DNA of 62,154 nucleotides from JBOGDS01 sp050743075 (GTDB lineage Bacteria > Actinomycetota > Actinomycetes > Jiangellales > Jiangellaceae): the NCBI GenBank assembly GCA_050743075.1, contig JBOGDS010000010.1, forward strand, positions 1 through 62,154, written 5' to 3'. Position numbers and translations under genes: made by a program. The stretch's first letter is position 1, and the number at the start of each line of letters is the position of its first letter. Positions 27,581-36,250 of the stretch are shown in pieces. Under the pieces are notes generated by a model. That model did not search any database. It saw nothing but the letters and a program-made list of their open reading frames with translations, and was not told where the DNA came from.

Positions 27581-28065
27581 AGGCCGGCCGCCCGGGCCTC
27601 TCCGAGGGCAGCCAACCGGTCACGTAGCCGCGCAGCCTCGTCCGGGGGAAGGCCAGGGATGCGCGCGTCGGATGCCGGCGACGCGGTGTGAAGCTGGACG
27701 GTGGCGATGCCGAACCGCCGCTCCAGGGGCCCGGACTGGACGTCGACGAACTGCATCCGTCCGTACGGGACGACCGTGAGCTTGCGGAAGAACACACCGT
27801 GAGTGACCAGCAGGTCGTCCTCGCGCTCGGCGTACCCCCAGGCCCGCCAGTTGCGCTGGATCAGCCACATCCCCCAGGCGACGGCCGCGACGGCGAGAGC
27901 AACGGCCACAGCGGCCACCCACCAGCCGACGAGCCACCAGCCCAGCGCACCGGCCAGGGCGGCCAGCGCCGCAGCCCAGACCACGAGCAGACGACTGCGG
28001 AGAACTGCGAGCTGGTGTGAGACCCGCTGCCACGGCTCTCCCGGAGGAGCGAAGACCTGATCCAT
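27577..28065 (-). CDS. PH-domain (bPH2) membrane protein, YdbS-like
   Basis: This 162-residue protein has two membrane helices (VVWAAALAALAGALGWWLVG and VAAVAVALAVAAVAWGMWLI, about residues 28-68) and then a single bPH2 domain with AEREDDLLVTHGVFFRKLTV and FVDVQSGPLERRFGIATV. It overlaps the next gene by four bases and pairs with it as YdbS/YdbT-like proteins do. It is divergent from nuoD, 59 bases from the nuoD start. Confidence 0.85.
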   Translation of the reverse strand: MDQVFAPPGEPWQRVSHQLAVLRSRLLVVWAAALAALAGALGWWLVGWWVAAVAVALAVAAVAWGMWLIQRNWRAWGYAEREDDLLVTHGVFFRKLTVVPYGRMQFVDVQSGPLERRFGIATVQLHTASPASDARIPGLPPDEAARLRDRLAALGEARAAGL

Positions 28066-28124
28066 TGGCCGCAGGCTATGTCGTCCGGGTGCATCGAGGC
28101 GAACGGCTGGCAGACTCGGTTGTT

Positions 28125-29306
28125 GTGACGGGCTCGGTAGAGGCGACGCGGACGACGACAGTCGGCATCGGCTCCGGGGCCGGCGAGCTGGGCACGACCG
28201 ACATGGTGCTCAACATCGGCCCGCAGCACCCGGCGACGCACGGCGTACTCCGACTGCGGCTGACGCTCGACGGCGAACGGATCGTCGAGTGCGAGCCGAT
28301 CATCGGCTACATGCACCGGGGCGCGGAGAAGCTGTTCGAGGTCCGCGACTACCGGCAGATCGTCGTGCTCGCGAACCGGCACGACTGGCTGTCGGCCTTC
28401 GCCAACGAGCTCGGCGTGGTGATGGCGGCCGAGCGCATGCTCGGGATGGAGGTCCCGGTCCGCGCACTGTGGGCTCGCACGCTGATGGCCGAGCTGAACA
28501 GGGTGCTGAACCACCTGATGTTCCTCGGTTCGTACCCGCTGGAGGTCGGTGCCATCACGCCGATCTTCTATGCGTTCCGGGAGCGAGAGGCGATCCAGCA
28601 GGTGATGGAGGAGATCTCGGGCGGGCGCATGCACTACATGTTCAACCGCGTCGGAGGCTTGAAGGAGGACCTACCTGCCGGATGGCTCTCCCGGGTCGCG
28701 TCGGCGGTCGCCGGCGTACGGTCGCGGTTGCCCGCGCTGCGCGACATGATGCTGGGCAACGAGATCTTCCAGGCGCGGACGCGAGGCGTCGGGCTTCTGT
28801 CTGCCGAGGCGGTGCACGCCTACGGGGTGTCTGGCCCTATCGCGCGGGCGAGCGGCGTCGACTTCGACCTGCGCCGAGACGAGCCCTATCTCGCGTACGG
28901 GGAGCTGTTCCGCTCGGGTGGACCGGGCCGGGTCGTGACGGCCGCTGCGGGCGACTGCTACGCGCGGTTCTCGGTTCTGGCAGCGCAGGCTTCCGTTTCA
29001 TTGGACCTGGCCGACGCGTGCCTGGACCAGTTGCGCGCGCTGCCGGCGGGGCCGATCAACGTCAAGCTGCCGAAGGTCCTCAAGGTGCCGGAGGGTCACA
29101 CGTACTGCTGGACTGAGAACCCGCTGGGGCTGAACGGATACTACCTGGTGTCCCGCGGCGAGAAGACGCCATGGCGGCTGAAGTTACGTTCGGCGTCGTT
29201 CAACAACGTCGCGGTGCTTCCGGAACTGTTGCGAGGGTGCTTGATCGCCGACATGGTGGCGATTCTCGGTTCGACCTTCTTCGTGGTCGGCGATATCGAC
29301 AAATAG
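28125..29306 (+). CDS. nuoD: NADH-quinone oxidoreductase subunit D-like (orphan)
   Basis: This 393-residue NuoD/49-kDa homologue has MVLNIGPQHPATHGVLRLRL, the quinone-site region ECEPIIGYMHRGAEKLFE, NELGVVMAAERMLGM, RTLMAELNRVLNHLMFLGS and a final FFVVGDIDK. No other nuo gene is in the window, so it is an orphan copy; actinomycetes are known to carry such second copies. It may join a partial or alternative complex. The GTG at 28125 has no clear SD, so leaderless translation is possible. A hairpin follows the stop. The NDUFAF7-like gene nearby may modify it (inference). Confidence 0.88.
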   Translation: MTGSVEATRTTTVGIGSGAGELGTTDMVLNIGPQHPATHGVLRLRLTLDGERIVECEPIIGYMHRGAEKLFEVRDYRQIVVLANRHDWLSAFANELGVVMAAERMLGMEVPVRALWARTLMAELNRVLNHLMFLGSYPLEVGAITPIFYAFREREAIQQVMEEISGGRMHYMFNRVGGLKEDLPAGWLSRVASAVAGVRSRLPALRDMMLGNEIFQARTRGVGLLSAEAVHAYGVSGPIARASGVDFDLRRDEPYLAYGELFRSGGPGRVVTAAAGDCYARFSVLAAQASVSLDLADACLDQLRALPAGPINVKLPKVLKVPEGHTYCWTENPLGLNGYYLVSRGEKTPWRLKLRSASFNNVAVLPELLRGCLIADMVAILGSTFFVVGDIDK

Positions 29307-29328
29307 GCCTCGGATCCTCCCGATCGCA

Positions 29329-29380
29329 TGATCGACGGAGGTTTTATGGGGCTCCAGCGACACAAGACTTCCGTCGATCA
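29329..29380. repeat. 52-nt hairpin between convergent genes, possibly palindrome family 1-like
   Basis: TGATCGACGGA (29329-29339) pairs perfectly with 29370-29380. With G-T pairs the stem extends to about 20 bases (GGTTTTATG with CACAAGACT). Its 52-nt length and TGATC ends are like the elements at 4068 and 52953, but the centre differs. It lies between nuoD and a convergent gene, so it can also serve as a terminator. Confidence 0.7.
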
Positions 29381-30271
29381 GTCGACGAGAACCGTTTGAG
29401 CGCTGCGCACCGCGAAGCCGGCTGTCGCGTCGTACTCGAGCGGCTCGATGTCGGTGATCGGTGGGATGCCGTCGACGGTCAACGTGATGCTCCATTCCAC
29501 GATGAGCTCGACGCTGCCTTCGCCGCCATTCGTGTACGTGCTCTTGACCGGGTAGTAGCTGGGATTCTGGCTCGGGCTGGTGCCGTCGTAGCCGACGCCC
29601 GGACCGGTGCCCGTCATGCCGTTGCTCCACGTCCAGTGGTACTCCGGTGTCGCCTCAACCCGGCCGGGAAGTGGGTTGGTGATGTCGAAGCCGAGCGGTC
29701 CCTGGTCGGGCGTGGATGCCAGCACCGGCAGGTTCACCACGGCGTTGACGGCAGGGGCGACGGTGATGGCCGGCTCGGCGACCTCCTTGAAGTGGGCCTC
29801 GATGATCCGCAAGATCTCGGCCCGTACGTCGCCGATCGTGATCGGCTCGCCGTAGTTAGCAAGGCAGACGAGTCCGCGCTCAGCCCAATATTGCCAAGTG
29901 TCTGTGGCATCAAGGCGCCGGTACACCATGTGCAGACTGCCTCGCTCTCCACCGACCTCACAAGTCTGACTGACACAAGCGACCTCTGCCGCATTCGGAT
30001 CACATGCTTCGACATACCGTGTCTGCCATAGCTGACGGTTACCATCCTCGTCGAGAACTTGCTCTTGCCCTTCTGAAATTCTTCGCACAGGATATAACAC
30101 TCCAGTGTCGGCATCGTACTTGTACGAGACACCACCCGCTTGTCCGTCTGCTTGTGGGCAGGGAATAGGGGTACCATCGACTCGTACGCCGCACACCTCT
30201 GCATTTGCGGGCTGGCCTATCAGGATCGTTGCCACGACGGCCACGGTTATGGCTAATGCGATTCGTTTCAA
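29378..30271 (-). CDS. Secreted protein, copy 1 of a duplicated family
   Basis: This 297-residue exported protein has a signal peptide (MKRIALAITVAVVATILIG, then QPANAEV). The middle reads EPAITVAPAVNAVVNLPVLA and then YHWTWSNGMTGTG, the VNLP-type segment and PKD-like strand pattern seen in copy 2 at 32681. Its C terminus PLEYDATAGFAVRSAQTVLVD parallels copy 2's SVDLPVGEIQAIVIG. Paired cysteines (EVCGVRVDG, ACVSQTC, LVCLANYG) suggest disulfides. Its ATG overlaps the stop of the lipoprotein gene (30268-30271), so the two are coupled. Function is unknown. Confidence 0.75.
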   Translation of the reverse strand: MKRIALAITVAVVATILIGQPANAEVCGVRVDGTPIPCPQADGQAGGVSYKYDADTGVLYPVRRISEGQEQVLDEDGNRQLWQTRYVEACDPNAAEVACVSQTCEVGGERGSLHMVYRRLDATDTWQYWAERGLVCLANYGEPITIGDVRAEILRIIEAHFKEVAEPAITVAPAVNAVVNLPVLASTPDQGPLGFDITNPLPGRVEATPEYHWTWSNGMTGTGPGVGYDGTSPSQNPSYYPVKSTYTNGGEGSVELIVEWSITLTVDGIPPITDIEPLEYDATAGFAVRSAQTVLVD

Positions 30272-30819
30272 CTGACAACCTCACTACTGATAAGAATCCA
30301 GCGGCCGGCTGGTTGGCGACGGGCTTGGTACGTGACGTGCAAGTTGGTGCTCTCTGCCAACTCTTGAACGACACGCCCTGCTCCATCGATGAGGCCGCCG
30401 GCCGCAGCGCTGCTGACCACCGAGAAGGTCGCTATCTCGTCGGTCACAGCGTCCAGACTTACGGCGTGGGTCGAGAGTTCTCCGCCTTCAAGGACCAACT
30501 GTTCATCGTGGGCTCGCCGTGCCAGCGCAAGACCACGCTGGCAGTGCAAACAACTGGCGACGAACATCTGGCTGCGCCGAGCCAGGGCGTCGGTCGATGC
30601 GAAGCTCTCGTTGATCGTTTGGACGTAGTCCTCGTAGAAGGCGGTGATCTCGGCTTCGAGTTGGGCGGTGGGGTCGCCGGTCGGTGTGGCCAGTGGGCTG
30701 GTCGCCGGGGTGGAGGGCGAGACATCGGGCAGCGTCGCCGGCCCGCCGTCGTCGCTACAGGCGGTGAGCAACAGGCCGATCACAGTGAGGCCTACGGCCG
30801 CGCTCCAGCGCACGCGCAT
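30268..30819 (-). CDS. DUF6318-like lipoprotein, copy 1
   Basis: This 183-residue protein has a lipoprotein signal (VGLTVIGLLLTAC, lipobox LLTAC), a Ser/Pro/Thr-rich linker and an NTF2-like domain (AFYEDYVQTINESFASTDA), with MFVASCLHCQRG, a CxxC typical of DUF6318. It is the upstream partner of the secreted protein copy 1 and is joined to it by a 4-base overlap. The same lipoprotein-plus-secreted layout recurs at 33803/32681. The protein is probably membrane-anchored outside the cell; its partner and role are unknown. Confidence 0.7.
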   Translation of the reverse strand: MRVRWSAAVGLTVIGLLLTACSDDGGPATLPDVSPSTPATSPLATPTGDPTAQLEAEITAFYEDYVQTINESFASTDALARRSQMFVASCLHCQRGLALARRAHDEQLVLEGGELSTHAVSLDAVTDEIATFSVVSSAAAGGLIDGAGRVVQELAESTNLHVTYQARRQPAGRWILISSEVVS

Positions 30820-30907
30820 AGCCGTGAACCTTAGCGCCGCTGATCACCGTGGCAACGGTCGTCCACAGGACGAACTCGTGATCTTTCTTGGCGCCGTGGT
30901 CGCTGGT

Positions 30908-32536
30908 TCAGAATGGCGGAACGTCGAGCTCCGGTTTCGACGCGGGCGGCGGACGGGGCGGTCCTGGCTCGGCGACCGGTTCGGTCTCCTCGACGTAGAT
31001 GTGCCCGGTGGCGCTGGTCCAGGTGAACCGGCCGGGTTCGGGTTGCCGGACCCGCCAGCGGCTGCGGTGTTTGACTAGGTGGTGCGCCTTGCACAACGCG
31101 CCCAGGTTGCCTGCTGCGGTCGGCCCGAGCGGGTACGGCTCGGAGTGGTCGCATTCGCAGCGCTCGGCAGGGCGTTCACAGCCTGGCCATCGGCAGGTCT
31201 GATCCCGAGCGTTCACATGCTCGACCAGGTCGGCCGGAGGCTCATACCTGGTGCGTCCGTAATCCAGCACGACACCTGATGCCGGGTCGGTGAGCAGCCG
31301 CTGCCAGGTGCCGTCGGCCGCCAGCCGGCGAGCCACCTCAGCGGGGATCGGGCCGAAGCCGGCCAGCTCACCCGGCAGGTCGTCCAGGCCCAACAACGTC
31401 GTAGCAGCCACGGTGACGAGCACACTGACTGGACGGCCGTGTAGGTCATCCAGCCGCGGGCCGCAATCACAGCCGCCAAGCCGGCCGGTACGCAACGCGG
31501 TCCATCCCATCGCGGCCAACGCGTCTGCCCGGCGCTGACCCAGCGTCCGCTCGTCGCCCGCGCAGGTTCGCTTGGCTGCCGCGGCGGCGGCCTCGATGGC
31601 GTTCATCAGTGCGGCGGCATCCTCGACAGGTAGGAACGCCTCCATCCAGGCCATTCCGTCGCCAGCCGGTGTGCAACTGACCTGCCGGCGGGCGACCGCG
31701 TCCTCGCGTCGCTGCTCGACCGTGACCGGCACCAGCCGATGCACCGCCTTCTGGACCGCGCGGCGAAGCCGCGGCGCGGTCAGAATCTCCGCCTTGCCGG
31801 CCACCTCGGCGTCAACTAGCTGGGCAACCTCCGGCTTGTGCCGGCGCAGCTCATCGGCAATGACGTCAGCCCGCCGGGCATCGATCCGGCCAGCCGCCAG
31901 GGCAGCATGCGTGACCGGCAACGTCTGCACGAGGCACAACGAGCGAGAGACCAGACCCTCACCGGCGGCCGGGGCTAGGCGCAGCCGGGCGGCGACCTCC
32001 ATGCCGGTCAGCCGTTGCGGCGAGAGCGACTGCATCTTGCGGTCATCCTCGACCGGGTGCATCTCGGTGCGTCGGGAAAGCTCCGCGATGGCGGCAGCCT
32101 GTCCGGCCGCCGCCCACGACATCAACCGCTGAAACCCCGCGACGGCCTCGACCAGCTCATAGGCACCCAGCCGTGAGGTGTCTACCGTTTCGAGCACACG
32201 GGCCAGCGCCGAGCCGGGCGACATGTCTTCCAGGTCGGGAACGGTGGTAGGGACCAACACCGCCGGCTCTGCCACACCGTTCGGAACGGTCCGAGCCTCC
32301 GGCGGTGTGCTGGGCGCGACGGCCCCGGACAGGTGGTCCAGCGAGGCCGGTACACCCGTGGTGTCGGCGTCCGGGTCTGGTCCGAACAGGGCGAACTCCT
32401 CTGGATCCAGCAGCTCATGCCCGGCATCCGAACCCTCGAGCAGCACGGCCAGCCGCACCGGATCGACCGCGCCCGGCGGCAACGGCGCGGTGAAAGCGTA
32501 GTCCGCCAGTACCCCGGTAGCAGCTCGCTCGAACAT
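30908..32536 (-). CDS. DUF222/HNH endonuclease-signature protein
   Basis: This 542-residue protein has the long N-terminal DUF222 (13E12-type) domain (about residues 115-400; AYELVEAVAGFQRLMSWAAAG). It is followed by an HNH motif, CRWPGCERPAERCECDHSEP with NLGALCKAHHLVKH, where the second Cys pair and the His-His form the nuclease site. Such genes are numerous and dispersed in actinobacteria and are often regarded as selfish or phage-like. Here it lies between two copies of the lipoprotein/secreted pair, which suggests it was inserted during or after their duplication. Confidence 0.9.
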   Translation of the reverse strand: MFERAATGVLADYAFTAPLPPGAVDPVRLAVLLEGSDAGHELLDPEEFALFGPDPDADTTGVPASLDHLSGAVAPSTPPEARTVPNGVAEPAVLVPTTVPDLEDMSPGSALARVLETVDTSRLGAYELVEAVAGFQRLMSWAAAGQAAAIAELSRRTEMHPVEDDRKMQSLSPQRLTGMEVAARLRLAPAAGEGLVSRSLCLVQTLPVTHAALAAGRIDARRADVIADELRRHKPEVAQLVDAEVAGKAEILTAPRLRRAVQKAVHRLVPVTVEQRREDAVARRQVSCTPAGDGMAWMEAFLPVEDAAALMNAIEAAAAAAKRTCAGDERTLGQRRADALAAMGWTALRTGRLGGCDCGPRLDDLHGRPVSVLVTVAATTLLGLDDLPGELAGFGPIPAEVARRLAADGTWQRLLTDPASGVVLDYGRTRYEPPADLVEHVNARDQTCRWPGCERPAERCECDHSEPYPLGPTAAGNLGALCKAHHLVKHRSRWRVRQPEPGRFTWTSATGHIYVEETEPVAEPGPPRPPPASKPELDVPPF

Positions 32537-32680
32537 GTGTTCGATACTAGCAGTCGCTACCGACAGCGCCCACTCCGTGGAAAGGCCTGTGGAGAAGTGC
32601 GTCTGTTTGAATCTGGAGCCAGCGGCCCAGCGGCAGGAATGGCGGACGGAGTCGTACGGCCGACGCTGTGCGCGCAGCCG

Positions 32681-33739
32681 TCAGGTTCCGATGACGATTG
32701 CCTGGATCTCTCCAACCGGCAGATCGACCGACGCGGCCGGCGATGTCACTGAACCGAGGCCTCCACCCGCCACCGGCACGCCGGCCTCGACACCGGTCCA
32801 GGATGCGACGTACCCAGCCGTCGCGGTCACCGTGTAAGCCAGGCCGGGCTGCGTCGCCGACGATCGGCCGTGGGTGATCGTGCACGCTCCGCCCTCGTCG
32901 ACTCCGGAAGCCCACTCGGTCCGCGCCTCGTCCGGTGCGCACGCGGCGGTGGGCCCGCCGGAGGAGACAAGGCTCAGCCGGTTCGGGTCGGCGGTCACCG
33001 TCGCCGAGTTCGCACCCGCCGTGGCGGTGACGGTCAACGGCACGAAGCCGTCGGCCGGTCCTCCCCCGTCCACGACCCAGAACCACGTGGACAGGTTGAC
33101 GAACGACGTCGTCGTCGGGTTTCGCTCGACGACCGGCTGCGGCGCGGCGAGGTTCTCCATCGCGATCTCGGCCAGCATCTCTGGCGGAACGGGCGGGGGT
33201 GGTGGCGCAGGCGGAGCCGAGCCCTCGGGCACCCAGACCATCATGGCCCCGCCGTTGGCCGCGACGATCTGGTCCCAGCAGGCCGATGCCGGGGCCCAGT
33301 CGCCCTCGACCGACCACAGGCTGCCGAACGCCCACAGACCAGGCTCGCCCGCGTGGGCGAGCATCTCCTCGCGGGACGGGTACACGAACGTCTGGTCCAC
33401 GCCTGGACCGACCGGGTCGTCCAGGCTGTCGTAGTCGGCAGCCAGGTCGGCAACATAGTCGCCGGTAGCGAAGGACATGGTCCCCCATGCGCACGGTGAC
33501 GGCACGCTGACCGACACCGTGGCGGTGCCGCCCCCAGATCCACCGGGCGCCCCACCGCCCGCCAGGCCGTTACCGCTCAGCGAGACCGCCACGGCCGTCA
33601 GGACGCCGCCCTCGTTGGAGCCACCGGTCTGCCCGCCGGTGATGGGATCCTCGTCCTGGGCCTGGGCGGGGCTGCCCACCAACCACAGCGCAACCACGGC
33701 GATGCCGACCCCTGCCACCCGAGTCCTACGCACGACCAC
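32681..33739 (-). CDS. Secreted protein, copy 2 of a duplicated family
   Basis: This 352-residue protein starts MVVRRTRVAGVGIAVVALW and is cut after SPAQAQD. A Gly/Ser-rich stretch follows, then WAFGSLWSVEGDWAPASAC and a proline run (PPAPPPPPVPPEM). The block AAPQPVVERNPTTTSFVNLS and TWFWVVDGG then parallels copy 1's NAVVNLPVLAS, with strands ending SVDLPVGEIQAIVIGT. Cysteines in ACWD, ACAPDE and ACTITHG suggest disulfides. It is probably a cell-surface beta-sandwich protein; function is unknown. Confidence 0.7.
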   Translation of the reverse strand: MVVRRTRVAGVGIAVVALWLVGSPAQAQDEDPITGGQTGGSNEGGVLTAVAVSLSGNGLAGGGAPGGSGGGTATVSVSVPSPCAWGTMSFATGDYVADLAADYDSLDDPVGPGVDQTFVYPSREEMLAHAGEPGLWAFGSLWSVEGDWAPASACWDQIVAANGGAMMVWVPEGSAPPAPPPPPVPPEMLAEIAMENLAAPQPVVERNPTTTSFVNLSTWFWVVDGGGPADGFVPLTVTATAGANSATVTADPNRLSLVSSGGPTAACAPDEARTEWASGVDEGGACTITHGRSSATQPGLAYTVTATAGYVASWTGVEAGVPVAGGGLGSVTSPAASVDLPVGEIQAIVIGT

Positions 33740-33802
33740 GTCTCCTACCGAGAGTCACATGTCGGCAGGAGCGTACCCAACGCGGGTGCTCGCTAACAGC
33801 AG

Positions 33803-34423
33803 TCACGGGCAGGCGCGCTCAACTCTTCGCACATCGGCCACCAGCCAGTCACCTGCCGCGGCGGCGAGCTGGACCTCGACCATGACCCGATCGCCTCTGG
33901 AGCCCGCGACTTCGACGCCGTCACCGTCGACGTTGTACGCGTCCCGGGCATCCAGGCAGTCCTGGATCGTGGCCGTCGGCCCAGCGACGGTGACGACCGA
34001 CGGAGCGATGCGGAACACGCCCACCGTCCGGTGGCCCCGCTCCTGCAGGCCCGTGAGGGTCGTCGCCACCCGTTCCTGTTGCGGATCGGCCACGAGCTCA
34101 AGCAACGCTGCATGGTCGGCGCCCGGATCGCCGAGCGCCCTCATGTCGGTCTCCCAATACGTGACGTATGCCTCGAAGACCGCCGAGTCCGGCGCATCCG
34201 CCGGCGCCTCTGTCGCCACCTCGAGCGCCGGCCCGTCGCCTGTTGCAGGGCCGGCGCCGTCGGTGGTGGTCGGCTCCCCGGTCGGCGGTGGCTCGGCCAC
34301 CGACGGCTGCGGTCCCTGGGTCCCGGCGTCCAGCCCGGGTGGTTCCTCTGCCGAGCCCGAGCAGCCAGCAGCCACCAGGGCGAACGCCGGGACCACACTG
34401 CGCCATGCGCTGCGACCACGCAT
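33803..34423 (-). CDS. NTF2-like lipoprotein, copy 2
   Basis: This protein of about 206 residues has a lipoprotein signal (SVVPAFALVAAGCSGS) and a Pro/Thr-rich linker. A domain then begins FEAYVTYWETDMRALGDPGAD and ends GDWLVADVRRVERAC, a SnoaL/NTF2-like fold resembling the DUF6318 copy 1. A Cys in TIQDCLDARDAYN suits the family. Its ATG 34423 overlaps the betaine-binding-protein stop (TGATG), so it is coupled to a transporter gene; that may be coincidence. It is the upstream partner of copy 2. Confidence 0.7.
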   Translation of the reverse strand: MRGRSAWRSVVPAFALVAAGCSGSAEEPPGLDAGTQGPQPSVAEPPPTGEPTTTDGAGPATGDGPALEVATEAPADAPDSAVFEAYVTYWETDMRALGDPGADHAALLELVADPQQERVATTLTGLQERGHRTVGVFRIAPSVVTVAGPTATIQDCLDARDAYNVDGDGVEVAGSRGDRVMVEVQLAAAAGDWLVADVRRVERACP

Positions 34424-35385
34424 CACTCGCCGATGAGCCCCTTCTCCTCCAGGTACGCGCGCGCAACGTCCTCGGCCTGCTGCCGCTCCGCGTCGACCTG
34501 GGCGTTGAGGGTAGCCAGGTCCTCGGTGGTCAACACGTCGGCCAGCACGTTGAGTGCCACAGCGATCTCTTCATCGCCAGCCGTCTCCGCGTTGACGACC
34601 GGCACCAGGTTGTCGGCGAGCTGCAGCCCCATGTCGTCCTCGAGCAGGACCAGCCCGAGCCCTTCCAGGGTGCCGTCCGTGGTGCCCACGAGACCGAGCT
34701 GCGCGTCACCGTCGGTCACGGCACCCTTCGTCTCGGCAGTGCCGAAGCCGAGGGGCAGTACCTCGATCTGCAGGCCGTAGGTCGCCTCGAGACCAGGCTC
34801 GCAGAACGGCCGCTCCGGGCACTCCTCGCCCGCCGCCAGGATGATGGGCAGGCCGAGAGCCCCCAGATCGGAGAGCGTCGCGACATTGTTGGCGTCGGCG
34901 AACTCCTGCGACACCACGAAGCCGTTCTGGCTCGACGCCTCGGCCGGCTCGAGCACCGCGAGGCCGTACTCCTCCGCGAGCGGCCGCATGGCCTCGATGG
35001 TCTCCGCGGCGTCGGTCGTCGCCACCGGCGACTCGCTCGGGGCGTCAGGACCGTTGCTCTTCGCGTTGAGGAACTCCGCCATCGTCGCGGCATACTCGGG
35101 GATGACGTCGATCTCGCCGCTCTCCAGGGCAGGCTCGTAGATCTCGCGGGTGTCGGCCTGCTGGATGGTGACCGTGTAGCCGGCATCCTCGAGCAGGGCC
35201 CGGTAGATCTCCTGCATGATCGCCATCTCGGTGAAGCTGGCGCCCCCGACGGTCAGCTCACCCGAGCCGCCGTCGCCGCCATCACCGGTCAGCGCATCGC
35301 CGTCGTCGTCGTCGCCACACGCTCCGAGTGCAACCACCAGACCGAGCCCAGCCGCCGTCGCAGCAAACCTGCGTGGTCTTGCCAT
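34423..35385 (-). CDS. Glycine-betaine/choline-type ABC transporter substrate-binding lipoprotein
   Basis: This 320-residue protein has a lipoprotein signal (GLGLVVALGACGDD) and then the OpuAC/ProX-type solute-binding fold: GELTVGGASFTEMAIMQEIY, YTVTIQQADTREIYEPALES and EIDVIPEYAATMAEF. These match the fold, but the osmolyte cannot be read. It sits with two permease genes on the same strand and a divergent ATPase gene, a complete ABC importer. ATG 35385 was chosen as the start of the signal peptide. Confidence 0.85.
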   Translation of the reverse strand: MARPRRFAATAAGLGLVVALGACGDDDDGDALTGDGGDGGSGELTVGGASFTEMAIMQEIYRALLEDAGYTVTIQQADTREIYEPALESGEIDVIPEYAATMAEFLNAKSNGPDAPSESPVATTDAAETIEAMRPLAEEYGLAVLEPAEASSQNGFVVSQEFADANNVATLSDLGALGLPIILAAGEECPERPFCEPGLEATYGLQIEVLPLGFGTAETKGAVTDGDAQLGLVGTTDGTLEGLGLVLLEDDMGLQLADNLVPVVNAETAGDEEIAVALNVLADVLTTEDLATLNAQVDAERQQAEDVARAYLEEKGLIGE

Positions 35386-35532
35386 GAAACCGCACCGCCT
35401 TCCAGCGCGTCGCCTTCTGTGTCCCGGGCCAACACCCCGCCAGCCCGCGTGTCCGGCGAGCGCCGCGCGGACGGCTGCGCTCGCTGTGACAAGTGAACTA
35501 CCCGGCACCGACAAGCTCATCCCGAACCAGCA

Positions 35533-36249
35533 TCACGATCCCGTTACGGCCTCGAGCGCGTCGGGCGCACGGCGCCGGCTCACCCTGCCGGCGTTGCGCA
35601 GCGGATCGAGCCGGCGCTGCGCCAGCTCCATCAGTCCCTCGACTGCGAGCGCGAGCAGGGCGACCAGGATGGCACCCGCCACGACCTGCGGCAGATCCTG
35701 CCGGGCGAACCCGTTGGTGATGATCCGGCCCAGGCCAGGTCCGGCCACGAGCGCGGCGATCGAGGCCGTGGCGACGACCTGGACGGCCGCCAGCCGGACG
35801 CCGTTCATCAGCAGCGGCATCGCCAACGGCAGCTCGACCTTGCGCAGCAGTTGCATGCCGTCCATCCCCATGCCTCTCGCAGCGTCGACGGCATCGCGGT
35901 CGACCTCACGCGTACCGACGTAGGTGTTCGTCAGGATCGGCGGCAACGCGAACAGCACGAGCGCGAGGACGGTTCCTGCGTTCGAGCGCCCCAGCGGCGT
36001 CAGGGCGAGCAGGGCGAGCAGCGCGAACACCGGTATCGCCCGGCCGACGTTGCTGACGTTGATCGCCAGCGTGCCACCCCTTCCGATGTGTCCCAGCCAC
36101 AGTCCGACCGGGATGGCGACGACGCAGGCGATGGCCACCGAGATGACCGTCAGGGCGAGGTGTTCGTACAGTCGGGTGAGTATCCCGTCCGGACCCTGCC
36201 AGTGCTCGCCGTCGAAGAGCCAGCGGACGCCGTCGACGATCCCGTCCAC
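35533..36249 (-). CDS. Betaine-type ABC permease (ProW/OpuBD-like)
   Basis: This 238-residue permease has about five to six membrane helices (LALTVISVAIACVVAIPVGL, VFALLALLALTPLGRSN, VLALVLFALPPILTNTYVG). The EAA-like cytoplasmic loop VDAARGMGMDGMQLLRKVEL PLAMPLLMNG marks the ATPase contact. GTG 36249 begins right after the stop of the other permease, so the two form an operon with the binding protein downstream. Osmolyte import is inferred from family membership. Confidence 0.85.
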   Translation of the reverse strand: MDGIVDGVRWLFDGEHWQGPDGILTRLYEHLALTVISVAIACVVAIPVGLWLGHIGRGGTLAINVSNVGRAIPVFALLALLALTPLGRSNAGTVLALVLFALPPILTNTYVGTREVDRDAVDAARGMGMDGMQLLRKVELPLAMPLLMNGVRLAAVQVVATASIAALVAGPGLGRIITNGFARQDLPQVVAGAILVALLALAVEGLMELAQRRLDPLRNAGRVSRRRAPDALEAVTGS

Positions 36250-36250
36250 G

